Made by a program: the position numbers and the translations under genes. Below, piece by piece: positions 1 through 7,379 of a stretch of 22,490 nt of DNA. Origin of the DNA: a virus; the IMG/VR virus record IMGVR_UViG_3300027971_000242, positions 1-22,490 of that record; one strand, 5' to 3'. The notes under the pieces were generated by a model. That model had not been told where the DNA came from. It was given only the letters and a program-made list of their open reading frames with translations, and searched no databases. Numbering within the stretch: the stretch's first letter is position 1; each line of letters starts with the position of its first letter.

Positions 1-1425
1 TTCTTGTTCTTTTCTGACGTCACTTCAAAAAGAGATGGAGTCGATCAGTTGGTCGATAGCGCTGGGTCGTTTGATGAACCAATGAATTACGCATTTAATC
101 ACCCTTTAAACGCAGAGGTTCACGACCTTACAATTCGTAGATACTACATGACGGACCAAGAAATTCTCCAGACTTCTGGTAGTGGAATCTCTAGCATAGA
201 TCAATCAAAAATTGCCTTTCATGTCCCGCCGCTATTTGTAGAAAAAACGAATATTCGTAGGTCAGCAAATGGATTTGGAGGAATTCTTCAAACTCCGTTT
301 TTTGAAATAGACGGTTCTACTGATGATCCATTCAACGTTGCCATGGCCTTTGGAGTAAATGGTCATTACATCAATCTTGAAAATTTTGTGAAAGATTTTG
401 CAAATGAATCTTTCCCACGTTTACATCACTTGTCTGGATCAACGTTGGATTACACAACGTCCGCAGAACCTGCGAATGATTTTTTATACAAAGATCCATT
501 TGTTAGACGTAGAAATTTAACAATAATGCCGTGCGACGATGGAACGTTTGCACCAAACTACAATTTGCTTTCTGATCAAACAGGAAATAAATTCGTAGAC
601 TCTTTTGGAAGAACTGATTACAGTCTTATCAGTCTTGATAATCTTTTAAACGCGTCATCATTGCTGTTCGGAGCGACGCATGACACGGAAAATGACCCGA
701 CATTCTCAGAACAGCAGATAGGGTTTACGCCCGAAAATCCTGGAGTTCAACCGGGCCCAGCAGTTTTGAACAAAAAGAAGAAAATTGAATCAACAATAAG
801 CGTAGATGAAGCCTCTTATGATGTGGGAGTTCAAAGAGGCGTTCCATTGACGATCTTTCAGAGGACGAAAGATCCTTCTTCAAACCAGGTTACAATTTTT
901 GATATAAGCAATCTTTATTATGGCTCAAGAATTTTACCAGGATCTTTTCAAATCGTAGATTCAAATCTTACTGGGTCTGGTGGAAAAATTTCTGTTACAC
1001 TAAAAGATGATGGCTTTGGTAACATCTATAGGTCTGATTCAATAACAAGTAATTGCACATGGAATTCGGTCGGAAATATTTTTTATAATGAAGGTATCGT
1101 CTTAATAAAGAGTCCTCATCTGCAATTTTTTGGAAAAGAACAATACGAAGTATCTTTTAAAGGTGAACAAAAGCTATACACTCAAAAATATGAGATATTA
1201 ACTCCAAGCGGATTGATCAATTCATCATCAAACCCTTCTTACGCTCGTTGCCAAACATCGATAAGCGCGTCTGCTGATCCTCTTGATCAAGAAAAGTTCG
1301 TCTATATTTCAAACATCAACTTGCACGATGAAAACTTGAATGTCGTAGCCAAGGCTGTTCTCGCGCAACCTATCATGAAACGCGAAAGCGAAAAGATCCT
1401 TTTTAAGATAGCTTTAGATTTTTAA
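1..1425 (+). CDS. Probable phage virion structural protein, 5'-truncated by window edge
   Basis: The reading frame is open from the first base to a TAA stop, so the true start almost certainly lies upstream; the TTG at base 4 is not a convincing start. About 474 residues are visible. They are rich in Ser, Asn, Asp, Phe and Tyr, lack signal peptide, membrane segment or coiled coil, and read as a string of short beta-strand-like stretches, especially the last 150 residues (pattern such as NIFYNEGIVLIKSP and YISNINLHDENLNVVAKAVL). The end of the protein resembles C-termini of large structural proteins of marine T4-like phages, where a 'new data available / continue' strand pattern closes a beta domain, but I cannot name the family. 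It directly precedes a head-completion nuclease gene, 1 base apart, consistent with a late virion operon. Could be a baseplate, neck or fibre component; function is inferred only from composition and context. Confidence 0.6.
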   Translation, partial: FLFFSDVTSKRDGVDQLVDSAGSFDEPMNYAFNHPLNAEVHDLTIRRYYMTDQEILQTSGSGISSIDQSKIAFHVPPLFVEKTNIRRSANGFGGILQTPFFEIDGSTDDPFNVAMAFGVNGHYINLENFVKDFANESFPRLHHLSGSTLDYTTSAEPANDFLYKDPFVRRRNLTIMPCDDGTFAPNYNLLSDQTGNKFVDSFGRTDYSLISLDNLLNASSLLFGATHDTENDPTFSEQQIGFTPENPGVQPGPAVLNKKKKIESTISVDEASYDVGVQRGVPLTIFQRTKDPSSNQVTIFDISNLYYGSRILPGSFQIVDSNLTGSGGKISVTLKDDGFGNIYRSDSITSNCTWNSVGNIFYNEGIVLIKSPHLQFFGKEQYEVSFKGEQKLYTQKYEILTPSGLINSSSNPSYARCQTSISASADPLDQEKFVYISNINLHDENLNVVAKAVLAQPIMKRESEKILFKIALDF

Positions 1426-1426
1426 A

Positions 1427-1834
1427 ATGCCTCCCAAAAAGCCTCGTAAGCGAAAGAGAAAGCACAAGGGTCATTACCATAGAGGAACCCACATTTCTCC
1501 GATTGCTGGAGAATGCAAGTACCGTTCTGGATGGGAACAGAAATACATGGTCTATCTAGATGAGAATCCTGATGTGACATCGTGGTCCTATGAGAAGTTG
1601 ATCATTGAGTATGTTTCAAATCAGAAGACCAAGAAGATTCGCAAGTACTATCCAGATTTTCAGGTTGAATATAAGGACGGTAGTAAAGTCATCATAGAGA
1701 TCAAACCATCTAGAAAACTAAACCAGATGACAGTGATTAAGAAGGTCAGGGCCGCCAAAGAGTGGTGCACGATCCACGGAGTGACCTACAAAGTGCTTAC
1801 AGAAATAGAGCTAAAAGATATGGGTCTACTTTAA
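1427..1834 (+). CDS. 4: gp4-like head completion nuclease (TnsA-like PD-(D/E)XK fold)
   Basis: A 135-residue basic protein. After a Lys/Arg-rich N-terminal tail (residues 1-20) it shows the layout of the T4 gp4/gp50 head-completion family and of TnsA-type nucleases: YRSGWEQKYM with Glu37, then YYPDF with Asp77, then IIEIKP with Glu91 and Lys93, giving the E...PD...ExK active site. Length is close to T4 gp4 (about 150 residues). In T4 this protein is needed to finish DNA-filled heads before tail joining; the nuclease chemistry is inferred from the motif. The ATG starts one base after the upstream stop codon, with no clear ribosome-binding site, so translation may be coupled to the preceding gene. 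The alternative label is a generic TnsA-like endonuclease, but the phage context favours head completion. Confidence 0.78.
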   Translation: MPPKKPRKRKRKHKGHYHRGTHISPIAGECKYRSGWEQKYMVYLDENPDVTSWSYEKLIIEYVSNQKTKKIRKYYPDFQVEYKDGSKVIIEIKPSRKLNQMTVIKKVRAAKEWCTIHGVTYKVLTEIELKDMGLL

Positions 1835-1839
1835 TAAGA

Positions 1840-1865
1840 TTTTACTAATGTTAATTTTAGTAAAA
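1840..1865. repeat. AT-rich inverted repeat, 9-bp arms
   Basis: TTTTACTAA (1840-1848) is followed after 8 bases by its exact reverse complement TTAGTAAAA (1857-1865). It lies in the 41-base gap between the gp4-like gene and the resolvase gene. The stem is all A/T except one G-C pair and no T-run follows it on the + strand, so it is a poor intrinsic terminator; it may be an operator, or a weak terminator or promoter region. Confidence 0.5.
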
Positions 1866-1873
1866 ATTAAAAG

Positions 1874-1973
1874 ATGTGGGACCCATGATACTTGGCCTAG
1901 ATGTTTCTACTTCTGTGACCGGAATGTGCGTGGTCGATACTAGGATACCCCCCGACGATCATGGGTCCCACAT
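1874..1973 (+). promoter_or_regulatory. 16-bp perfect inverted repeat spanning the resolvase start codon
   Basis: ATGTGGGACCCATGAT (1874-1889) recurs as its exact reverse complement ATCATGGGTCCCACAT at 1958-1973, 68 bases downstream inside the coding sequence. The left arm contains both possible start codons of the resolvase gene (GTG at 1876, ATG at 1885). In mRNA the arms could form a stable 16-bp stem (17 with a terminal G-U) that buries the initiation region; in DNA they could be paired protein-binding sites. The right arm encodes part of a short segment (PDDHGSH, residues 26-32) between the first two strands of the resolvase. Confidence 0.65.
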
Positions 1974-2448
1974 TCTTCTTATAGATAGGATCGAATTCAA
2001 AAAGTGCAAGACTCTTTGGGAAAAAGCTGACGTCGTCGCTTTAGAGCTTGCTGAATTGTTGAAGAAGTTTCCTGGTGAATATCGTGTTGCACTTGAAGAG
2101 CCCCTCATGGGGTTTCGTACTGGAATGTCTTCTGCTGCGACCATCACTACCCTCATGAGGTTCAACGGCATCGTGTCATACATCTCAAGGGAGATATTCA
2201 AGGTTGATCCTGAGTACATCTCTTCATCTCACGCAAGAAAGTTGTGCGGAATCAAGATGCAACGGACATCGATAGCCGGGATGAGCGGAAAAGAACAAGT
2301 CTTCAAGTACATGGCAGAGCATGACCTTCAACACATCCAATGGTCCCTAAAAAAGAACGGTTCTGCTGTCGACTGGAGCCGCGATGCTACGGATGCATAT
2401 GTGATCGCCAGAGCCGCTAGTATTCAGGGTCAGTTGAAAAACGTCTAA
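1876..2448 (+). CDS. RuvC-like Holliday junction resolvase
   Basis: A 190-residue RNase H-fold nuclease. The first strand reads MILGLDVSTSVTGMCVVD with the catalytic Asp9, a second acidic site is VALEEPLMGF (Glu74/Glu75), and the C-terminal helix carries SRDATDAYVIARA with Asp170 and Asp173, matching the four-acid metal-binding site of RuvC-type crossover junction endonucleases. Expected role: cutting branched DNA made by recombination-dependent replication so that concatemers can be packaged, the job done by gp49 (endonuclease VII) in T4. Two starts are possible, GTG 1876 and ATG 1885; the ATG leaves only one residue before the conserved strand (M-ILGLD) and is equally plausible. No clear ribosome-binding site is visible, and both starts lie in a long inverted repeat. 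The TAA stop is followed by the primase gene 21 bases later. Base composition is richer in G+C than the flanking genes. Confidence 0.85.
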   Translation: MGPMILGLDVSTSVTGMCVVDTRIPPDDHGSHILLIDRIEFKKCKTLWEKADVVALELAELLKKFPGEYRVALEEPLMGFRTGMSSAATITTLMRFNGIVSYISREIFKVDPEYISSSHARKLCGIKMQRTSIAGMSGKEQVFKYMAEHDLQHIQWSLKKNGSAVDWSRDATDAYVIARAASIQGQLKNV

Positions 2449-2469
2449 TGGGTATGTTACAGTGATACC

Positions 2470-3447
2470 GTGGTCCACTCCCTCACGGACAAACTGAAGT
2501 TTTACGAATCGATCTTTGGTCGAGGTCGAATCTCTGGCAACGGTCTCAACTTTGATGTCAGGTGTCCTATCTGTGCCCCAACAGATCCGACCAAAAAGAA
2601 GTTGGCTATCCGTACAACAGACGATGCGAATCACTGTTGGACATGTGGATGGAAGGCCCGGAGCCTTGCTCCTTTATTACGGAAATATGGGACGCAGGAA
2701 CACCTAAACGCATATCGAGAATTAACTGGACAAGGTGGCAGGTCGGACCTGGTTACCGCCGAGGTCGAGAAAGTCCAGAAGATAGAGCTACCAAAGGATT
2801 TCCGACTGTTGACCTTAGCTAGCGAGATGGACCCAGATGTCAAGGCTGCATGGAGGTACGTTTATTCCAGAGGATTGACTGACCGTGATGCCTGGTACTT
2901 CAAGTTTGGAGTCTCTGATGAACAGAGGTGGAAGAGGAGGGTCATCATGCCGTCCTTTGATTCCAATGGTGAATTGAATTACTTTGTGGCTAGAGCGGTG
3001 GATAAAGACAAGAAGCCGAAGTATGACAATCCTGATGTTGACAAGAATCCGATAGTCTTCAATGAGATCAACCTGGATTGGAACAAGCGGCTGGTTCTCT
3101 GCGAGGGACCGTTCGATATGGTCAAGTGTCCAGAGAATTCAACTGCATTGTTGGGGTCAGACCTTGATGAGCGGCATGAGGTATTTAACAAAATTCTTCT
3201 ACATGGAACTCCTGTTGCCCTGGCCCTAGACGGTGACATGTGGCAGAAGAAAACACCACGGATCGTGAAGAAGTTACAGGAATACAACGTCGATGTCGTG
3301 GTGGTGGATGTGAGGCCCTGGGGAGATCCCGGAAGCATGTCCAAGGCCGAGTTCGAAAAAGCTCTTTTTGAGGCTAAACCTTTATTCTGGGAAGACAGGT
3401 TCTTGACCAAGCTGGATAAATTTGTTTCATCTAATTTTAAGTTTTAA
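2470..3447 (+). CDS. 61: DNA primase, gp61-like (zinc ribbon plus Toprim)
   Basis: A 325-residue protein, close to the 342 residues of T4 gp61. The N-terminus has a zinc ribbon, CPIC (Cys32, Cys35) and HCWTC (Cys56, Cys59), spaced as in gp61 (RCPVC...HCYNC). A catalytic Toprim domain follows: LVLCEGPFDMV with Glu212 and the LALDGD motif with Asp254 and Asp256. A DnaG/gp61-type enzyme would make RNA primers for lagging-strand synthesis together with a replicative helicase that is not in this window. The start is taken as GTG 2470 because the frame is closed by a stop at 2446-2448 and no ATG precedes the motif; no Shine-Dalgarno sequence is obvious. As with the resolvase before it, G+C content is higher than in the recombination and head genes, so the two may share a history. 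A Toprim/zinc protein of another role (for example a helicase-loader fusion) is less likely because no helicase domain is present. Confidence 0.82.
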   Translation: MVHSLTDKLKFYESIFGRGRISGNGLNFDVRCPICAPTDPTKKKLAIRTTDDANHCWTCGWKARSLAPLLRKYGTQEHLNAYRELTGQGGRSDLVTAEVEKVQKIELPKDFRLLTLASEMDPDVKAAWRYVYSRGLTDRDAWYFKFGVSDEQRWKRRVIMPSFDSNGELNYFVARAVDKDKKPKYDNPDVDKNPIVFNEINLDWNKRLVLCEGPFDMVKCPENSTALLGSDLDERHEVFNKILLHGTPVALALDGDMWQKKTPRIVKKLQEYNVDVVVVDVRPWGDPGSMSKAEFEKALFEAKPLFWEDRFLTKLDKFVSSNFKF

Positions 3448-3476
3448 TGGCTTATTGAACACTAACTGCTAATGTG

Positions 3477-3499
3477 GTACATTGATTGATCAATGGTAC
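3477..3499 (+). promoter_or_regulatory. Inverted repeat centred just upstream of the Mre11-Rad50 fusion start codon
   Basis: CATTGAT-TG-ATCAATG (3480-3495) is a perfect 7-bp dyad; it extends to GTAC at each end (3477-3480 and 3496-3499) if one bulged base is allowed. The ATG start (3493-3495) lies in the right arm. There is no Shine-Dalgarno sequence in front of this gene. The loop of 2 bases is too tight for a full RNA hairpin, so a dimeric repressor site on DNA is at least as likely as an mRNA structure. Confidence 0.45.
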
Positions 3500-6400
3500 G
3501 AATTGCTCATACGGCCGATATTCACTGGCGAGGTTTAAGTCGACACGATGAATATCGTGAAGTTTTCACAACTTTTCTTAAAGACTGCAAGAAGAACAAT
3601 GTCGATCATATCTTCATTGGTGGCGATCTGTTTCACACTAAAACTACTGGTATTTCTCCTGAATACATCGAGCAAATGACTTGGTGGCTAGATGCCATGG
3701 CAGAGGTTGCTCATGTTCACCTCACTCTTGGCAACCATGATGGTAACCTGGTAAACCTGTCCAGGCAAGATGCCGTGTCTCCGATCGTATCAGCCTTAAA
3801 TAACCCCAGAGTTCATCTCTACAAGAAGAGCGGGGTGTATGAATTTCATCCTGGGTTCAATTGGTGCGTCTATTCTCTCTTTGATGAAGAGGGGTGGAAA
3901 GATGTGAAGCCGGAGCCTGGTAAGATCAACATCGCATGTTACCATGGTCCAGTTCATGGATCAGTGACAGAGACGGGTTGGGAACTTGATGACGCTCAAA
4001 TTAAGGTAGAGTTTTTTGAAAGCTATCCGTATGCATTTTTGGGAGATATTCACCAGATGCAATTTCTAGGTTATAGAGATACGGTAGAAGGTGAAAATAA
4101 ACCTTGGATTGCTTATCCAGGAACTCCAATCCAGCAGAACTACGCAGAAGAGGTGGACCGTGGATACCTTTTCTGGACTATCACTAGTGATATTGATTGG
4201 GATGTTAAGTTTAAGAAACTTCCTAACCCAAAGCCATACGTGACTTTAATGTGGTCCGGTTCTTTAGAAGAACTTTTAAAATCTTCAAAGAAGTATCCGG
4301 AAGGGACTAGATTCAGAGTCAGGTCTTCTGAAGATCTTGGGCAAAAAGATTTTAAAGTTATCAGCGAGGCTTTAAAAAGTTCAAAGCTTGCGACCGAAGT
4401 CACTTTTAAATCAGACTTTATTGTTGATCGGTCGGTGGTTAAAGCTGGAACAGTGACTATTGGAAAGTCGGACCTAAGAAGTTCAGATGTATTGTTAAAA
4501 CTGATAAAGGATTATTACAGCTCAACTCAAATATCAAAAGACTCTTGGACCTCTATTTCAGAGCAAGTAAAATCTTACTTGTCGATTGCTGCTGCAAATG
4601 AAGAGACTACCCGCAATTCAAAATGGTCATTGCGTTATCTCGAGTTTGATAATATGTTTGCTTATGGTGAGGGTAACGCCATTAATTTTGATAAATTAAG
4701 CGGAATTATCGGCGTATTTGGACCTAATAGAATTGGTAAATCTTCTATTGTTGGTACTTTGATGTATTCTTTATTTAATACCACAGATCGTGGACCAATG
4801 AAGAATATCCACGTTTGTAACGTTAGAAAGCCATACTGCTCGTCCAAAGTGATTATCAACCACAACGGTATAGACTATGTGATCGAACGCCAGACTACAA
4901 AAAGTGAAAATAAGAAAGGCATTATTAACGCCGCAACAGCTCTTAATGTGTTTAAAATTCGAGATGACGGAGAAGCCGATGATCTTGCTGGTGAGCAAAG
5001 GACAGACACAGAAAAAGTTATTAGGTCTTTGATCGGAAGCCAAGAAGATTTTACTATGACGTCCCTTGCTGCGCAAGGAGAGACAAATCAATTCATATCT
5101 CAAGGGTCTACGAAGCGTAGGGCAATCTTATCAAGATTTCTTGATCTTGATATCTTCGATAGGATGCATGAAATTGCTAATAGGGAGTTGAGTGGATTAA
5201 AAGCTCAACTTAAGAATTTTCCTGAGAGAGATTGGAACGAAGTAATTCAGCTTGGAAACAAAGCTATCGAAAAAGTTGATGATGAGATTAAACAATTAAA
5301 TCAAAAAATAAAAGAAAAACAGTTTAAGCTTTCTCAGTTCCAGACAGAACTTTCAAAGCACAAGGATGTTACCCCAGTTACCAAGTCTCAAGTTGAATCA
5401 TTCGCTAAAATGGTAGAATTGTTAGAACAACGCTGCAAGTCTTGTACCCAAACAATAGAGAAGTTAGGACAAGAAATAAAAGAATGTGAAAAGAAGATCG
5501 AGACAATAAAAGAGGTAAAGTCAGATAACAACCTCACAGATTTAAAAGCCAGACATTCTGCTTATTTGAGTCTAGAGTCTTCTATTACATCGTTAAAGCA
5601 TTCTTATGAAAAAGAGTCGACTTTACTGAAGAACCAGCAAAAATCTTTAAAGATTCTTGACGAAGTTCCATGTGGAGACGATTATCCAAGCTGCAAATTT
5701 ATTAAAGATGCTCATATTAACAAAGGTAAGACATCAGAACAAGAAGAAAAAGTTAGTTTCGTGCAGCAAAAGCTTTTAGAAGCCTCAAAAGCTCTTGACG
5801 AACTCGAAAAAGAAAATATTCTTGCTCGACTTGAAAAGCTTGAAAGATTAATCGATCTTGAGTCCAAGCTTCTTCTTGAAATGTCTAGAAAAGAGACAGA
5901 GCTTGCAAAGGCAAAGTCTACATGCGATTCTCAAGTTATCGATCTAAAATCTTCAAAAGAGCGTCTAGTTCATCTTGAAGAGGCTTTAAAAAATGAAGAA
6001 AATGCTGAAGCTGTTTCTATTAAGACAGAAATAGAAAATATTTCTCGTGACATAGATGATCTTACTTCTCTTAAAATTTCAGCAGCCACAAATAAAGGAA
6101 AGCTTACTGCTACCTTAGAAAAGACAGGCGAAGAAAAAGAATCGCGTGATAATCTTCTTGAAAAAATGAAAGTTCATGAGATTGTCGCTTCTGCTTTTTC
6201 TAAGAAGGGAATACCTCTCATCATCACAAAGTCTCAATTGCCTGTTATTAATTCAGAAATATCTAAGATACTTCAAGGTATCGTTGATTTTACAATTGAA
6301 TTAGAGAATGATGAAAGCACTGATTCTTCTGAAATCTATATCAATTATGGAGACTCTAGAAGGGTAATTGAACTGTGCTCTGGGATGGAAAAGACGATCG

Positions 6401-6660
6401 CTTCTCTTGCTGTTAGAGTTGCAATGATTAACACGACGACCCTGCCAAAATCAGATTTTTTTATTGTAGATGAAGGATTTGGTACATTAGACGATGCAGG
6501 AGTTGAAGCTTGTAATAGACTTCTAACATCTTTAAAGAAATATTTTAGATCTATTATTGTGATTACCCATGTTGATGGCGTCAAAGATATTGTAGACCAT
6601 GTATTTGAGATCACAAAAAACGAGAAAGACTCAAAAGTTTTGTACGGAGTCGATGAATGA
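3493..6660 (+). CDS. Fused Mre11/SbcD-Rad50/SbcC recombination nuclease-ATPase (gp47-gp46 fusion)
   Basis: A single 1055-residue chain joins two proteins that are separate in T4. Residues 1 to about 300 are a metallophosphatase with all Mre11 motifs: HTADIHW, GGDLFH, GNHD, YHGPVHG and GDIHQMQ. After a capping/linker region the Rad50 half starts near residue 376: Walker A GPNRIGKSS (about 410-418), long charged coiled-coil stretches (about 560-720 and 745-900), a hook apex CGDDYPSC (Cys727, Cys734), signature ELCSGMEK (960-967), Walker B FFIVDEGFGTLDD (Asp993, Glu994) and a switch His in VITHVDG. The hook has a C-x6-C spacing instead of the classical C-x2-C. Expected role: ATP-gated end resection and double-strand break processing for recombination-dependent replication. 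The start is fixed by the nuclease motif at residue 6. Its stop overlaps the next ATG (ATGA). There is no frameshift or internal stop, so the fusion is genuine in this sequence. Confidence 0.93.
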   Translation: MVRIAHTADIHWRGLSRHDEYREVFTTFLKDCKKNNVDHIFIGGDLFHTKTTGISPEYIEQMTWWLDAMAEVAHVHLTLGNHDGNLVNLSRQDAVSPIVSALNNPRVHLYKKSGVYEFHPGFNWCVYSLFDEEGWKDVKPEPGKINIACYHGPVHGSVTETGWELDDAQIKVEFFESYPYAFLGDIHQMQFLGYRDTVEGENKPWIAYPGTPIQQNYAEEVDRGYLFWTITSDIDWDVKFKKLPNPKPYVTLMWSGSLEELLKSSKKYPEGTRFRVRSSEDLGQKDFKVISEALKSSKLATEVTFKSDFIVDRSVVKAGTVTIGKSDLRSSDVLLKLIKDYYSSTQISKDSWTSISEQVKSYLSIAAANEETTRNSKWSLRYLEFDNMFAYGEGNAINFDKLSGIIGVFGPNRIGKSSIVGTLMYSLFNTTDRGPMKNIHVCNVRKPYCSSKVIINHNGIDYVIERQTTKSENKKGIINAATALNVFKIRDDGEADDLAGEQRTDTEKVIRSLIGSQEDFTMTSLAAQGETNQFISQGSTKRRAILSRFLDLDIFDRMHEIANRELSGLKAQLKNFPERDWNEVIQLGNKAIEKVDDEIKQLNQKIKEKQFKLSQFQTELSKHKDVTPVTKSQVESFAKMVELLEQRCKSCTQTIEKLGQEIKECEKKIETIKEVKSDNNLTDLKARHSAYLSLESSITSLKHSYEKESTLLKNQQKSLKILDEVPCGDDYPSCKFIKDAHINKGKTSEQEEKVSFVQQKLLEASKALDELEKENILARLEKLERLIDLESKLLLEMSRKETELAKAKSTCDSQVIDLKSSKERLVHLEEALKNEENAEAVSIKTEIENISRDIDDLTSLKISAATNKGKLTATLEKTGEEKESRDNLLEKMKVHEIVASAFSKKGIPLIITKSQLPVINSEISKILQGIVDFTIELENDESTDSSEIYINYGDSRRVIELCSGMEKTIASLAVRVAMINTTTLPKSDFFIVDEGFGTLDDAGVEACNRLLTSLKKYFRSIIVITHVDGVKDIVDHVFEITKNEKDSKVLYGVDE

Positions 6661-6974
6661 AAGAAAACTGGCAGCCTTATCCAAGAGGAAGAAAAATAGT
6701 CGATAGAGGTCAGTACGTGTTAATTGTACCTGAAAGTTTTGAAGGTAAAGAATCTTCAAACGTACCACTTTTTTGCGAAGTCTGCGGAATTAGATTTAAC
6801 GATAAAGAAGACGAAAAATCATTTTTTAAGTTTAAATGTTGCGCGACGTGTGCAGACACGTGGGCTTATTCAAACAAAGAAAAGTGGGAAAATGGCTGGA
6901 GACCAAGCGAACAACAGGTCAGCGAGTCTCTTGATAGCAGGTCTTTTATTAGTTCTGATCTGATCTTTGAGTAA
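6657..6974 (+). CDS. Small zinc-binding (Cys4) protein of unknown function
   Basis: A 105-residue protein whose ATG overlaps the stop of the Mre11-Rad50 fusion by 4 bases (ATGA), with GGAG 7 bases before it, so translation is probably coupled. Two pairs of cysteines, CEVC (Cys40, Cys43) and CCATC (Cys61/62, Cys65), separated by 17-21 residues, predict a single zinc ribbon or treble-clef knuckle. The flanks are polar and the C-terminus is Ser-rich and disordered-looking; several Trp residues (WQPYP, ADTWAYSNKEKWENGW) are notable. I do not recognise the family. Position suggests a partner or late addition to the recombination block, but that is guilt by association only. Confidence 0.7.
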   Translation: MKENWQPYPRGRKIVDRGQYVLIVPESFEGKESSNVPLFCEVCGIRFNDKEDEKSFFKFKCCATCADTWAYSNKEKWENGWRPSEQQVSESLDSRSFISSDLIFE

Positions 6975-7001
6975 TATTGTATATTTAAGTACGGAGATTT
7001 T

Positions 7002-7379
7002 ATGCCAAACATCGATTACAACGCTCTTGGCCAAGCTTTAGATACATCTTGGGGTCGTTCTTCTACTCCAAAAACATCTTCGTACTCGGTTAAATTTACT
7101 CTTGCCGGTGATGTATTAACAGCGTCATATCAAGCAGTTGTTAATTTTGCTACCGAAAAAGAGATGATTATTATGAAAAGACTTTATGAAGAAGAGTCCA
7201 TCGAAATTACCAGCGCTGTTCTAAAAAGTGTTAAGTCTGTCTACAAAGATATTTCTGGAAATTCCCTTTCAACAAAAGAAGCGTCTTCATCTACGTCGAT
7301 TGAAATAATAAATTTCAATATTCATAATCCAAAGAGAACTGCATACTTCCGTAGGAAGACAGCTTTTGAAATAGCTTGA
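7002..7379 (+). CDS. Conserved-looking phage protein of unknown function upstream of terminase
   Basis: A 125-residue protein with a good ribosome-binding site (GGAG at 6993-6996) and an ATG start. The sequence alternates hydrophobic and polar residues in strand-like stretches (YSVKFTLAGDVLTASYQAVVNFA, then SIEIINFNIHNP) around a short helix (EKEMIIMKRLYEEES) and ends with a basic tail (NPKRTAYFRRK). No zinc motif, signal or membrane segment. Its TGA overlaps the terminase ATG by one base. It occupies the place where the small terminase (gp16) sits in T4, but gp16 proteins are mainly helical and this one looks beta-rich, so I do not call it small terminase. A minor virion or head-assembly protein is the best guess. 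Confidence 0.65.
   Translation: MPNIDYNALGQALDTSWGRSSTPKTSSYSVKFTLAGDVLTASYQAVVNFATEKEMIIMKRLYEEESIEITSAVLKSVKSVYKDISGNSLSTKEASSSTSIEIINFNIHNPKRTAYFRRKTAFEIA

Noticed and set aside
2468-2488. Start-codon dyad at the primase gene (CCGTG...CACGG, GTGG-T-CCAC)
   Set aside because: Arms are only 4-5 bp, which is expected by chance, unlike the dyads at the resolvase and homing endonuclease starts.
7002-7379. Small terminase (gp16) at the position before the large terminase
   Set aside because: The sequence looks beta-rich and lacks the coiled-coil and helix-turn-helix layout expected of gp16.
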